The notes: generated by a model from the sequence alone, not told the origin. Positions 11,101-20,391 are shown, numbered from the stretch's first letter. The stretch: DNA of 64,000 nt from Lineus longissimus (GCF_910592395.1 NC_088321.1:14324001-14388000), one strand, 5' to 3'. Numbers and translations: made by a program.

Positions 11101-14100
11101 GATAATACATATACTATTATTATGACTTCAACTGAAATCATTTTGAAGAAATGTAACATATTTTACAATAATAATGAATGGAAACTCCAGCAGACGATGT
11201 GTTATATTCACAACAATATTTCTTTCTTAAATCATCAAAATGTCAGGAATTTCATGCAAAAGTAACGATTTTAGAAAGAATAAAAACATTTTGATACGCA
11301 TGTGATTCGTAAAATGATGACTTTTCTTCCAATTTCAGTTCGAAGACCAAAAAGAACGAGAACTCAAAAATATATACCAAGGTCAAAATGTCATGCACAT
11401 GACCTTGAAGGACCTTAATCGCAAACTTGATATGATCATCGGGCAGCAGGAGCGCACCCTATCTCAGCTTGGATCAGTATCGGGAGGCGGAGGTGGTGGT
11501 GGTGGAGGCGGAGGCGGTGTTGCCGTGGATACCATCAAACGCCACGAGGTCGATGAGGTGTTGCGTAACATACGGGATACGCATTCGCAGATCAGTGGAA
11601 TAAAGTAAGTAGGGACTACTTTATCATGGTATACACAATCATAGTTAATGAAATGTGACTCCGACGTGACTCAAATCTGTGACATTTGGGTCTTTGTTAG
11701 AGTTTTAATTTGGCTTGGCCTGAGAAACCTTGTTGTCTCTAGTTGATGCTTCTTCAGGCAAATGGATAAGAAATGTCTGTAAATTAGATTTGTTTGTGAT
11801 AGAAGTATAAGTTAGACACAACACATTGCTTTGAAACGTGGCTTTCAGACAGCAAAATTAAAAAAAATTGCGATATGACATAATGATATGAACAGGCCTG
11901 GGGTTCCAGGCCTGTTATAATGCTAACGGTCCACATGTAAATAAAATAGTGGTCAGCAAGCTTTTGACGTGGAGATGTCATCAGGCAGGCAGTCGTGGTC
12001 CGAGGGTTAATACTCCTGGTAATGGTCCACATGTAAAAAAAATAGTGGTCAGCCAGCTTTTGACGTGGAGAAGTCGTCTGGCAAGCAGTCGAGGCCCGAG
12101 GTTTAATACTCCTAGTAGATTCATTTGGCCAATACGCCATTCTCTCTTCATTTCAGGAACACAGTAGAGGCTGTTCAGTCCAAAGTTGTCAGCGGCGGGG
12201 GTGGCGCTGGTATGGATATGTCCCTTCTTAGCCACGAGTTACGCGATAGCCTTAACAATGTCAAAGCAGACGTCGCCAAAATATTGAATAAACCACCTGG
12301 GGTAAGAAGCTAAACTTCTGCTTTGCTCTCATTGTGCTCTTGCACAGGCCACTAAATCGGGGGTGATCAAGGGGTTGTAAAGGGGCAGAGGGAGCAAGAA
12401 GTTCACAGCAGTTTCAAAGAAAACAAATGGCTGGAAACTTCCTCGTCACAAGTTTTCCTGTTGTACATTGTGTAGTACATGTATGTACAGGGGCAAACTT
12501 GTGAAGTAATAACAATTCTGAAGTTTCTTACCTCTATTAAAGGGAATGGCCCGCCAAAAAATGGGGAGTTTTGGACGGCCCGGTCAAAACCTTAGGCGGG
12601 AATAAGGTTTCATTGATAAATATAAGGAGTTTCAAGGCCCCCAAATCACTTGTAAGGTTCAATGGATACTGGCCTTTCATTGGTTTACCGTCTGCGTATC
12701 ATTTACATACTCTCATTTTGAAAAATATGACAATCTTTACGATCACGTTATTGATTTTTGCAACATTTTCGGTAACGCGCCCCTTGCGGATCTGTAAGGT
12801 ACCATTCGGATGCTTGAAAAATGCTTCGTCTCGTCGATTCGCTCGCGGATAAAAGCATCAGGTTGACGGCAGCAACTTTTAATTGTTGGAGACAGAGAAG
12901 GAAGGAATATGATTATCAGTTTGATGAAAACTTTGCTAAGTTTCTTCTTGGGACTCGAAATCCATACTACTATTCTCTCCATTTTCCATTTTCTCCTCTC
13001 TCCAACTCACTACTATCGCTATTGACTGCGTAACATACACTAACATTCTTTCGCTATCATTGCTAACTTCATTTACTAGAACACTGGCCTCTTTGTAGCC
13101 GATTATGTAACCCATAGTGGAAACACCTGACAGCGCCGCCCGGCATGATCCACGTGCTACTGGCATATTTATAACTCGTAGTAAATAAGGTTGTAAAAAT
13201 ATGCAAATGAGATGCCGTATATGGAAACCATGACGTCACTAAGCAGTTCTTATTTCTGCTACGGGTGGCGCTGTTGCTTGCTTCTGGAGGCGCTATTCAA
13301 CCTCTTTAATTCATTCTCCTTCCACCTTAACCCTTCATAGATATTTTACCTTGTTTTAACCCCTTACCCCTTGATTCAGGGGCCTGTGGCTCTGGCTGTG
13401 GCCATGGCCTATAGTCCAGTTTACGAGAAAACGGCAGAGACACAATTTTGGGGGATTTCACAGAGAAAACACAGCGGTTGAATAAAATATATTCCTGGCT
13501 TTTCACACTACAACATGTGAATATTCGAGTGTCTGTCGGAGGAGACTAAATGCTGTGATCCTGTGTACCTGAGTGTCATTGCCAGGGCAAGTAAAAGATC
13601 CAACACGTGAAAGGTGAACACGTGAACAAGTAGTTTGAAGATTCACGTGACAGACTCTGCTCTGTAAGTAGTTCTGCTCGATGGAATCGGGCCGAGTTTT
13701 AAATTTTATCTCAATATTGTGCAAAATCATGGTGCATCTTTTCGCAAACTTAAAAAGTGTTTCATTTTCTTCAGGGTGCTATCCCGCAAGAGTGTCCGAC
13801 GACCAATTGTATCGGGACTACGTTCTTCCTAGTTATTATCGCTGCTCAAACTCTTTTATTTATAGGATATTTAGTTTATAAGTAAGTAGGCACGAGGTTT
13901 TATTGGTTAATAAAGAGGTACAACCTGGTACCCTTAGTCTTATTCCCGAAAAGTGTCGGACGACTAACAACATTGGGACAACGTTTTTCGATGATTTTAA
14001 TCGTGGCTTAAGCAGTTTTTTTCATAGGATATTGAGTTTATTAGTAAGTAGGGACAAGATTTTTTGGTCCATACCTGCCATGGCATAACTTGCTTGGTTC

Positions 14101-14514
14101 GGTTACCGGTGCCATATCCAAAAAGAAGTGCGAATGTTGACATAACTGGGGTTTTTGGACACTGTACCAGTTGGTGGATCTAATGCCAGGTGGCAGCACT
14201 TGCAAATCTGTTATGTTATTATGTTATGTTATGTTATGTTATGCATCATGGCTGGAACTAAACTCCTGTGCAATCGGGTAACCTCATCGTTATGTTTATG
14301 CCAGCACAGGCCGCCATTTTGGATCCGCTACTTCACAGTTTTCCTCTTATGAAGCAATTTGATCTTTGACCGATTGTCAATTTTGTTGGTATTTCAAATT
14401 GCGGTGGCCAAGATTGTGGTTCAACACAATGAACATTTTAAATAACCTTTCTAACCATATCGCTCTTCTATTTTCAGAGGCAATAAGGAAGCGGCAGCGA
14501 AAAAGTTCTATTAG
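4969..14514 (+). CDS. LMAN1: LMAN1 / ERGIC-53, ER-Golgi mannose-binding cargo lectin (11 exons, complete)
   Basis: Type I membrane L-type lectin that loads glycoproteins into COPII vesicles and cycles between ER and ERGIC. Exons: 4969-5134, 6760-6914, 8283-8452, 9473-9572, 9948-10071, 10336-10489, 10744-10804, 11339-11604, 12157-12301, 13775-13881, 14478-14514. All introns are GT-AG and every phase matches; the joined product is 494 residues (human protein about 510). Order: signal peptide (about 1-20), lectin domain (about 25-250), coiled-coil stalk (about 265-440), paired lumenal cysteines C454/C459, membrane span (about 461-481), short cytosolic tail ending KKFY. Conserved sugar/calcium residues are D105, D136, F138, N140, H162, D165 and G235-G236, by alignment with the known family. 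Start chosen for its hydrophobic leader and CAACATGG context. Odd points: a 12-Gly run (359-370) in the stalk, final Tyr instead of Phe, and duplicated splice junctions at exons 2, 3 and 10. Confidence 0.95.
5135..6759 (+). other. LMAN1 intron 1
   Basis: 1.6 kb. Contains a 120-bp TTTAGAATCCCCGATC-ended MITE (5650-5769) and, at its 3' end, tandem copies of the exon 2 acceptor region (6459-6790). Remainder shows no further structure. Confidence 0.8.
5650..5769 (+). mobile_element. MITE family A, copy 1 (120 bp)
   Basis: Terminal inverted repeats TTTAGAATCCCCGATC at both ends. The same element lies inverted at 62503-62622, and a diverged relative is at 27802-27905. No coding capacity; superfamily not determined. 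Confidence 0.85.
6459..6790 (+). repeat. Tandem repeat carrying three copies of the LMAN1 exon 2 acceptor
   Basis: Units of 105 and 114 bp. Each has an intron-like segment (GTGTCTTGTCCAAGGACACA...), a pyrimidine tract, CAG, and the first ~30 bases of exon 2 (GCGATTGC...GATGAGTCAATCAGAGT). Exon-2-like starts are at 6541, 6646 and 6760; only the last continues into the rest of exon 2. The stretch 6541-6759 is open in the exon 2 frame. Confidence 0.92.
6760..6914 (+). CDS. LMAN1: LMAN1 exon 2: lectin domain
   Basis: Completes codon 56 (His) and runs to Leu107 in phase 0 before GTACGT. Encodes the family blocks IRVTPSLRSKKGAVW, WEVELKFRVTGRGR and IGADGL; D105 corresponds to the mannose-binding Asp121 of the human protein. 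Upstream acceptors at 6646 or 6541 would add 38 or 73 in-frame residues before it. Confidence 0.93.
6915..8282 (+). other. LMAN1 intron 2
   Basis: 1.37 kb. A pogo-like MITE (8016-8193) lies about 90 bp before the exon 3 acceptor. Near 7150-7200 an inverted repeat CCAGCGGGTAATTG / AATTACC...CCGCTGG is visible. Otherwise nothing recognised. Confidence 0.75.
8016..8193 (+). mobile_element. Pogo/Tigger-like MITE, copy 1
   Basis: 178 bp, flanked TA/TA. Ends CAGTAGAACCTCTCT ... GGTTCTACTG. Inside are the family landmarks TTTTGGTCCCAAATTGG and CATTCAATTTGACCTCTC. Lies in LMAN1 intron 2. Non-coding; ORFs across it are spurious. Confidence 0.93.
8283..8452 (+). CDS. LMAN1: LMAN1 exon 3: calcium and sugar-binding core of the lectin
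   Basis: Residues 108-163 plus two bases. Contains GPVFG, the calcium-site block FFDSFDNDAQHNNP (D136, F138, N140, N145, N146) and YDHN with H162. Ends AACAG before GTAAGT; read-through past this donor reaches TAA at once. Confidence 0.95.
8405..8572 (+). repeat. Tandem triplication of the LMAN1 exon 3 donor junction
   Basis: 52-bp unit holding the last ~36 bases of exon 3 and the first ~16 of intron 3, present three times with donors GTAAGT at 8453, 8505 and 8557. The copies differ at one or two positions. Because 52 is not a multiple of three and TAA follows the first donor in frame, only the first donor gives full-length protein. Confidence 0.93.
9473..9572 (+). CDS. LMAN1: LMAN1 exon 4: lectin domain
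   Basis: Encodes SDG (D165 of the calcium site), then LRDFRNKPFPVKAKIEYYQ, a strongly conserved ERGIC-53 block. Ends phase 0 before GTAACT. Confidence 0.93.
9838..9856. repeat. G19 homopolymer in LMAN1 intron 4
   Basis: Nineteen consecutive G about 90 bp before the exon 5 acceptor. Confidence 0.9.
9948..10071 (+). CDS. LMAN1: LMAN1 exon 5: end of lectin domain
   Basis: Starts IYFHAGMS and ends GVSAATGGLA; G235-G236 match the family's sugar-contacting Gly-Gly. C214 in YELCMRADN is also a conserved position. Ends in phase 1. Confidence 0.94.
10336..10489 (+). CDS. LMAN1: LMAN1 exon 6: lectin-stalk junction
   Basis: Begins DDHDVISVLTHSL, conserved at the end of the lectin domain, then acidic/lysine-rich helix KKLEKEFDDYWEKLQKAKEE opening the stalk. 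Ends in phase 2. Confidence 0.93.
10744..10804 (+). CDS. LMAN1: LMAN1 exon 7: short charged linker of the stalk
   Basis: 61 bp, encoding YRKEHPD and then an acidic run SDYDEDDKW. HPD aligns with the GHPD of vertebrate ERGIC-53; the rest is not conserved. Confidence 0.88.
10855..11130 (+). mobile_element. tRNA-derived SINE family 1 in LMAN1 intron 7
   Basis: The head has A-box-like GGTGGCTCAAAGGTTGG and B-box-like CGGATTCAATAC. The body reads TGGCTGCCCTTGGTTCTCC; the tail is TTGTAAAGCGCTTTGAGAC followed by GGCGCTATAAAAG and ATT repeats. The same body lies inverted at about 26.9-27.1 kb. Family name not assigned. Confidence 0.82.
11339..11604 (+). CDS. LMAN1: LMAN1 exon 8: coiled-coil stalk with polyglycine
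   Basis: Largest exon (residues 311-398). Encodes LKDLNRKLDMIIGQQERTLS, matching the family's LNRQLDMI helix, then twelve Gly (359-370), then HEVDEVLRNIRDTHSQI. The Gly run uses mixed GGN codons and should interrupt the coiled coil. Ends in phase 2. Confidence 0.93.
11926..12115 (+). repeat. ~96-bp tandem duplication in LMAN1 intron 8
   Basis: Two copies beginning GGTCCACATGTAAA (11928 and 12024) and sharing AGTGGTCAGC and TTTTGACGTGGAGA. They lie about 40 bp upstream of the exon 9 acceptor but do not include it. Confidence 0.85.
12157..12301 (+). CDS. LMAN1: LMAN1 exon 9: stalk
   Basis: Residues 399-447, with a second Gly-rich patch SGGGGAGM and helix SHELRDSLNNVKADVAKIL. Ends in phase 0 before GTAAGA. 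Confidence 0.9.
12302..13774 (+). other. LMAN1 intron 9
   Basis: 1.47 kb. Around 13520-13660 it holds a fragment related to the SINE at 38.5-39.2 kb (shared CCAGGGCAAG block). No exon-like signal. Confidence 0.6.
13775..13881 (+). CDS. LMAN1: LMAN1 exon 10: paired cysteines and transmembrane helix
   Basis: Encodes GAIPQECPTTNCIG then FFLVIIAAQTLLFIGYLVY. C454/C459 correspond to the juxtamembrane cysteines that disulfide-link ERGIC-53 oligomers. Preceded by TTTCTTCAG, followed by GTAAGT, phase 2. Confidence 0.94.
13938..14043 (+). pseudogene. Decayed tandem copy of LMAN1 exon 10
   Basis: Aligns along its length with exon 10 (ATTCCCGAAAAGTGTCGGAC versus ATCCCGCAAGAGTGTCCGAC; CATAGGATATTGAGTTTA versus TATAGGATATTTAGTTTA), including the following GTAAGTAGG. 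Substitutions turn the membrane core into FFDDFNRGLSSFF and a one-base length change shifts its 3' end, so it cannot replace exon 10. It lies in intron 10, about 160 bp downstream of its source. Confidence 0.88.
14211..14243. repeat. (TTATG)n microsatellite
   Basis: Short run of TTATG pentamers in LMAN1 intron 10. Confidence 0.9.
14478..14514 (+). CDS. LMAN1: LMAN1 exon 11: cytosolic tail and stop
   Basis: Completes Lys483 and encodes GNKEAAAKKFY then TAG. The KK pair is the COPI retrieval signal and the last two aromatic residues serve ER exit in the known family. Vertebrates end FF; here the last residue is Tyr. Confidence 0.93.
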
Positions 14515-15310
14515 TGAATAATTGGTTTAAAAATATAAGAAATTGTGCGTTTATTTTTGTTTTACCATCTTAGTCAATCAGGGGACTGGTTGTGTTTTCT
14601 GTTGCTTGTAATAATTTGGCTCGGACAGGCCTTTCAATTACATCATTTTCACACCGCTATACGGTGTAGGAAATTTGGCATGTCCCCAGATTAGGCCCTT
14701 TTTTTTAAGGGGTAATTTGACACCCTGAAGGGTTTTTGACACCTTAAATGACCAAATCTCATCCTAAATGGCCTAATTTGATACTTTTCATCCTAAAATT
14801 ATGAGTTTTCAGGTACATGTGACAATGTCAGTCAATAAGGACGTCGATGTTCAGGCAAATTGGCACGACGAAATGTCCCCAAATTAAGCTAAAAAGCAAA
14901 AAAAAAACATGTTCCCAAAATAGGCTAAAAAAATACAGGGTGTAGAGGTCTCCATGTAATTGAAAGGCCTGGGCTCGGACCACCCGGTCCAAATAGAAAA
15001 TGCTTGTTTCATTTTGCCGAAAAGTTGGCAAAAACATTCTTCTACACCAGAGTTTTTTTGTAAATCTGTGTAGCATTTCTAAACGGTGAGAAAGCTCGAG
15101 CCGTTTGCCACATTAGGGCTTTAATGGTAAACAAGCTGTGGAAAATACAACTAGTTTCAATTTTGAACTTTTTGCATAGTCGGCAATTTTTAGCTCCGAG
15201 ATATTTTGTTTGTTAGTTCGTCGTAACGCCACCAGGAGGAGTCTTGGTTAAAGTATCCATTTATAATTAAAGATGCATGATGTAAGAAATTCAAAAATCA
15301 AAATAAATAA
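14515..15310 (+). other. LMAN1 3' UTR / downstream region
   Basis: Non-coding. A perfect 17-base inverted pair AGGCCTTTCAATTACAT / ATGTAATTGAAAGGCCT (about 14628 and 14954) encloses further inverted matches and could be a foldback element. The first AATAAA I see is at 15302; whether it ends the LMAN1 transcript is not shown. Confidence 0.4.
14626..14972. repeat. Inverted repeat downstream of LMAN1 (~347 bp)
   Basis: Outer arms are perfect over 17 bases; inner arms share GGCA(T/A)(G)TCCCC(A)AATTA-type matches on both sides. Possible MITE, family unknown. Confidence 0.65.
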
Positions 15311-15812
15311 TACAGATGAGTGAAAAGTAAATGTCAGTGTGACTGGGAATAGCATAATGTCTCAACTAGGAAGTTTTCATTTGATACGTAAACCATTATA
15401 AGTCACAGTAGAGTTTGAGGAATTGCGTTGTTCCGTTGATTTGTTGACGGCAATCAAACACAATGTATGAGCTAGTCTTTGACGTTGTCTATTAAAATTA
15501 TGTAAATGTTACTTCACTGCTATACTGTCTCTGTGCATGCTATACTGTAAATTCAGCACTATTCGCGTGCTCTTTATTTTTCACATTTTTTGCTTTTGCG
15601 CATTATCGCGAAAATATGGCCGAGAAAATGAAAACGTAACTAAAATTACGGTTGTCAAAATGCTAAATCAAAGGTCCACAAAGTTTGCAATTTCACGAAA
15701 CAATAAAAAATGGTTGCGAATATTTCCGAGTTTACATTACAGTTGACATTGTACTTGTCAGAAGTGGGTGTTCAGAGTCAAAACCAAAATGTATGCACAA
15801 TGGACAAAATAA
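15311..15812. other. Intergenic, nothing recognised
   Basis: About 500 bp of AT-rich sequence; no ORF with coding character, no clear repeat. Confidence 0.5.
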
Positions 15813-16253
15813 TAGTCGTAGTTCCACCTATCATAAAACCCCGTGTTTTTTCAAGACCCGTGTCTTCGCCGTGTGTCAAAAAACCTGGGGCGCACTTGCA
15901 CCTATCAATGGTGTTAGATAATGGTTAATAGCCCCGGCGACAGGTGCGCTGTAGGTAGGGAGCTCTCCTGTGTTTCTTTCCCGTTGGAGGGGAATTTTGC
16001 ATGCGCAATACCGAGGCAACTACACCGCGCCATCTGTCGCCGGATCTTGGAACTTGCAATTGCCGTGTCTATTCAGATTCCACCTATCAAAAAACCCGTG
16101 TGGAACAGGGGTCTAAATTAGCCCCCGATTAGCCCCATCGAGCTCGATGGGGCTAATAGACACGGGGATTTGACACACGGGTCTATTTAGACACGGCAAT
16201 TCATAGGTGTAAGCGCAAAAGACACTGGGATTTGATAGGTGGAAGTACGACTA
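15813..16253. mobile_element. Foldback / MITE element, 441 bp
   Basis: The ends TAGTCGTAGTTCCACCTATC and GATAGGTGGAAGTACGACTA are inverted repeats; TA at both outer edges may be the target duplication. An internal TTCCACCTATCAAAAAACCC repeat, several CCGTGTC blocks in both orientations, and a 30-bp perfect palindrome (16127-16156, ATTAGCCCCATCGAG and its complement) make the whole element self-complementary. No protein coding. Confidence 0.8.
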
Positions 16254-17916
16254 ATATGTGGTATGCAACTGTGCAATCTTTTGTTCATGCTGGTTTGTTG
16301 TGGCTCTCTGCGGTTCCTCTGCTGGTACAAAGTAAACTATTATAATTGTTGCTTCTTAAGGCTGTGCAGATGGCTCCAGCATGGCCAAGTATAATTGTTA
16401 CACAACAGATGTCAAGCGACACTATAATCCCTTTAATCATGACAAAATAGTCCCTTTAGTGACACTATAGCCCCTTTAAGCACTAGATGTTGTATTCTTG
16501 TTCCATGTGAAAACATTCCATGTGTGAATTATATTTTTCTACTTCCTGAATTCCTGGTCTTGTGCAATCAATGCTAAAAGCGCAGAAAAGGACTTCGTCT
16601 GCTGTCTGAAAAGGTTATGTCATGTTTGTGAAAAAAGATTCTGTCGTAACAGAATTGGTATGATCAGAAAGAGCTGATCAAGAGTTTTTCAGTAAATGGT
16701 CATGTCATTAGGTTTTAACATTTATGAACTTTTGGGACAATTTCTTTTTCATAATGCCACTAGTCCTTTAAATGTGCTTACAGGGCAAGTCAATTGCGGT
16801 ACCTGTCTTTCAAGAATTAGAAAGCCTATAAAATATATGATGTAAATATAGGCCTACCTTTCTCTCTGAGTAAAAGTCAAATGCATGTCGTCAAATTGAA
16901 TTCAGCTTTTCATTGATTCATATTTTATCAAAATAGATAGCAAGTTTTGCTGATATGTTGCGAGATAATTTCAAAATCAAAAATGTGCTGTTGTCAAATT
17001 TCGTATTTTTGAGCTGTCCCTTGAAACAGCGTTCTGTCAACTTGGATATTTCAACAAGAAGTTCACCATGAAGAAACTAAAGTCTTACTGGTATTTCCTT
17101 TATCTTTTCTGATTTCTGCGTCGAAACTATTTTCAAACTACTCGGCTGGAGGATTATTTTATTGGTCGTCCGTGACGTACTTTTCATAGTTGCTATGGTG
17201 TTGGGTACAAGTTTGAGTTTTTCGGGTGACTTGAATATCCCCTCCTCCTTATTCTGTAACTTCCCCTGTCTATCCTATTATTGTCTTGTCAAGAAATTAT
17301 ATTTAAAGGGTAATTCGTGTCAAATTTCACCATATAATGTTTTAGCTGTTTTTGACAAATGACTACGTCACTTTCTAATAAATCGGTAAGGTTTTCGAAT
17401 CGAAATGCACATTTTCTAGAAATTTATGGTTTAATCCCGCCCGGACGGCTCGCTTCGATGCCGTTTTCGTTGATGACGTCACAACATGAACATTTTTCGC
17501 GGTCGCGGTGGTTTACATTTAGCGATTTTATAATAAATCTAATCAAAAATGGAAAATTTGAGCTTTACATTTGTGATCAACAATTAAAAACGGACGTATT
17601 TCTGCAAAGTTGTAAATCACATCATAGTATCACTTTAATTGGCAAAATTTACCAGTATCTGGTTGAATACTGAAAATTGTGATGCTGAAAGTTATTGAAT
17701 TTGCCCATATTTGATTACGTTTCCAGGTCGAAAAAGTATCAATGAGAAGAAGGGAAACATTATTTATTTGCCCTTGTTGGTTTTAGGCCTAATGACCCTA
17801 CGAAGTTGTTTCATGTTTCATTCTTAAATAAGACAGTAGAACCAAAAGAATTTAGGCCAGGGTGTGAGCAAGCTTTGTTTGAAAACAATACCGTGTAATT
17901 GGCTCGGCCTGAATTT
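16254..17916. other. Intergenic, nothing recognised
   Basis: 1.66 kb of AT-rich sequence. ORFs near 17.2-17.7 kb (66 and 104 codons) lack any motif or splice context I recognise and look like chance. Confidence 0.45.
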
Positions 17917-18900
17917 TTAGCTCACCGTTCAGGGGAGCTTATACGATACCGTGTCAACCGTCTTTTGAGAAAAGAGTGGTACGTTTCTTCCACTTGACCT
18001 AGAAGGTTCATACTTGTGTGTGTGTACCCCTAAGCAAGATCTTCTGTGGTAGGTTCTCCTAGCAAGGATACATCACATATCATGTGGGTTTTTGATTTCA
18101 CCTAATTTTCAAGGTCACAAAGGTCAAGTGGCGTAAATTGGCCGTTTGAGTGTAACTATGGCACTTTTCTGATGGGTATCCTGATATCTATGCTATATAC
18201 CAAAGCATTTGGTATGTGCCTGTGGTGGTTTCTGATAACTAACAATTGCCTGTATGATTGACAATATTACTATGTATGAAGTAGGGAGCTTTGGTGTCAT
18301 GACACTTAATTGATCAATTAACTCCAACTGTTTAGGGGCTTAGTCCATTCATTGCACCGGATTATAGCAGTCTTTCAATATAAATTGAAAGACCCTGATT
18401 ATATAATGTGTATGAAATTGAGTGGGGAGCTTGGGCCACTTGACTCTGACACTTAATTGAGCAATTAGCTCCCAACAGTTTTGGGGGTCAGTCCATGCAT
18501 TGCACTGGGCTGAAGTGTGTGTAAAAATGAGTGTCTTCAGGGCCTCCTCAAATTTGGATCATTTAGCACTCAAATTTTGGATTATTTAGCAAAATTCTTG
18601 ATACCACTCTGAGAGGCTGATTATGCTAACAAATAGGTGAGTTAGTTTATTGATGTATTTTACATTCTCTTCACATAGCAGCAGCAGTGAATTAAAGGCA
18701 GTATTCATCATTCCTTAGAAGAATAGGCCCTACTTCTCTCTAGCCATCGTCTGGCGTCTTTTATCGTGAGGATCCAAAGCTAAAAAGGTACTCCAAGCAA
18801 CAATACATCACATGTCATACCGACTTTGGTTTGACCTATATACTATACATCACATGTAGAATGTGTCTTAACCAGGATGAATTCCTAACCAACAAATATC
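17917..18900 (+). repeat. GCTCACC-type dispersed repeat with internal tandem duplication
   Basis: Starts TTTTTAGCTCACCGTTCAGG and carries the blocks TCCTAGCAAGGATACATCA, GGTTTTTGATT and TTCAAGGTCACA that recur at 44.3 kb. At 18275-18510 a ~145-bp segment (GGGAGCTT...GACACTTAATTG) is repeated twice. A hairpin GTCTTTCAAT-ATAA-ATTGAAAGAC is at 18371-18394. Confidence 0.75.
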
Positions 18901-18991
18901 TAGTTGGTGAGCACAATGGCCCCTGACCCTTTCATTTTAACTGTGAGGTATTAGGGGCAAAATAACTATGTAGTCCAGGATTTCAAGCAAC

Positions 18992-19010
18992 GGGGGGGGG
19001 GGGGGGGGGG
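18992..19010. repeat. G19 homopolymer
   Basis: Nineteen consecutive G, with no relation to any gene seen. Confidence 0.9.
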
Positions 19011-19113
19011 TTTATTCAAGTTGCCCATTTTCTGTATTCATAAATGAAGTTTTATGTCGGTAAGCTTGTTATCAAATGATTTTTACATGAAAAGGATGTA
19101 TTGGGATGATATA

Positions 19114-19272
19114 CAGTAAAACCTCTCTATTAAGGACACCCTCGGGACTGACAAGCGCTGTCCTTGATAGAGAGGTGTCCTGATTAGAGAGGTCAAATTG
19201 AATGGAAACAACCAATTTGGGACCAAAACAAGTGTCCTTAATAGAGAGGTGTCCACTAAGGAGGTTCTACTG
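19114..19272 (-). mobile_element. Pogo/Tigger-like MITE, copy 2
   Basis: 159 bp, flanks TA/AA. Short version with few internal CCTCTCTATTAAGGACA units. Left end CAGTAAAACC. Confidence 0.92.
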
Positions 19273-20211
19273 AATTAGAAATTTCATGCTGGTCTTGTTA
19301 TTACAAAGTGTATTCGTCAAAATTGTTATATTTAATTTCCAGTGTGAAAAATCAAATGGAATTTAAGTTGAATTATTTAAAGGGAGATCATAGGTTACGG
19401 CCTTGTGGGCTGGACAATCATAATTCAGGAACGATGATAGCAAGACAGTGTCTAGAGACCATCCCAGTGGCTTCTGTATTGCGTAATTATATGATTATTT
19501 ATATGCCCGTGTTGTCCCTTTTACTGTCAAAAGTTGTTTTGTCTTAAACCTGATACCACCCCTCTGGTTCACAGTGGTACAATCCACTACCATGTAAAAG
19601 CAAAAGAAATGGAAGATTACATTTTAAATTGGGTGTGGTAGGATGTCTTAGTTTGTTTTATTCTTCTAAGAATGAATAAATTGACAATATTGTGATGAAC
19701 CCGAAGTTTTATCATTTTGTACTCAAAAGTTACGCTTGGAAGACAAGAGAATCAGGGTAGGTGATAAAGCTTGGAAACAGTGAAACCTTGGAACCAGTGA
19801 TAAACCTGGGAATAGTCAGTACTAAACCGTGGAATCACTGTGCCAATCTCGTCCCAGCTGATGATGCCAGTAGTTCCAGAATCCACCGTTTTGTGGAGTA
19901 TGACGTCATAATGGAAGGCATTGGAAATGCGTTGTTGTCGTTAAAAAATAAACCAGGTCATTCTAGCTGATCCTCGACAACCGTGGTTGTGTACTCCTGG
20001 AATGAGTCATGCTTGGAAGACGAGAGAATAAACTTTACAGGATCTTCATCACACTCATTCCGACCATCAAGGTCACTTGTATGACCCTCCCCTTGCACAA
20101 ACAAACCTCCCTAAATTATCGCTTATCCGGGAATGAAAGGTACAGCATGAGAAGAGTCCGATCCTAAAGAACATTCGACACCCCGCCATTGCGTCCCCCT
20201 AAATACATGTA

Positions 20212-20391
20212 CAGTGGAACCTCCCTTAGCGGACATCTCTCTATTAAGGACAGCCTCTCAATTAAGGACACTAGGTTTGGTCCCAAATTGGTTATTTCCA
20301 TTCAATTTGACCTCTCTAATCAGGACACCTCTCAATATTGAGGACAGCACTTGTCAGTCCCGAGGGTGGCCTCAATAGAGAGGTTCTACTG
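20212..20391 (+). mobile_element. Pogo/Tigger-like MITE, copy 3
   Basis: 180 bp, flanks TA/CA. Left end CAGTGGAACCTCCCTTAGCG, a recurrent variant of the terminal repeat. Confidence 0.92.

Noticed and set aside
10855-11130. A tRNA gene in LMAN1 intron 7
   Set aside because: A and B boxes are present but no cloverleaf can be drawn and a SINE body and tail follow.
11784-12235. Minus-strand frames of 84-118 codons in LMAN1 intron 8
   Set aside because: They read through the 96-bp tandem duplication antisense to exon 9; internal repetition explains their length.
17359-17673. 104-codon plus-strand frame
   Set aside because: No motif, no splice or promoter context, and composition like the surrounding intergenic DNA.
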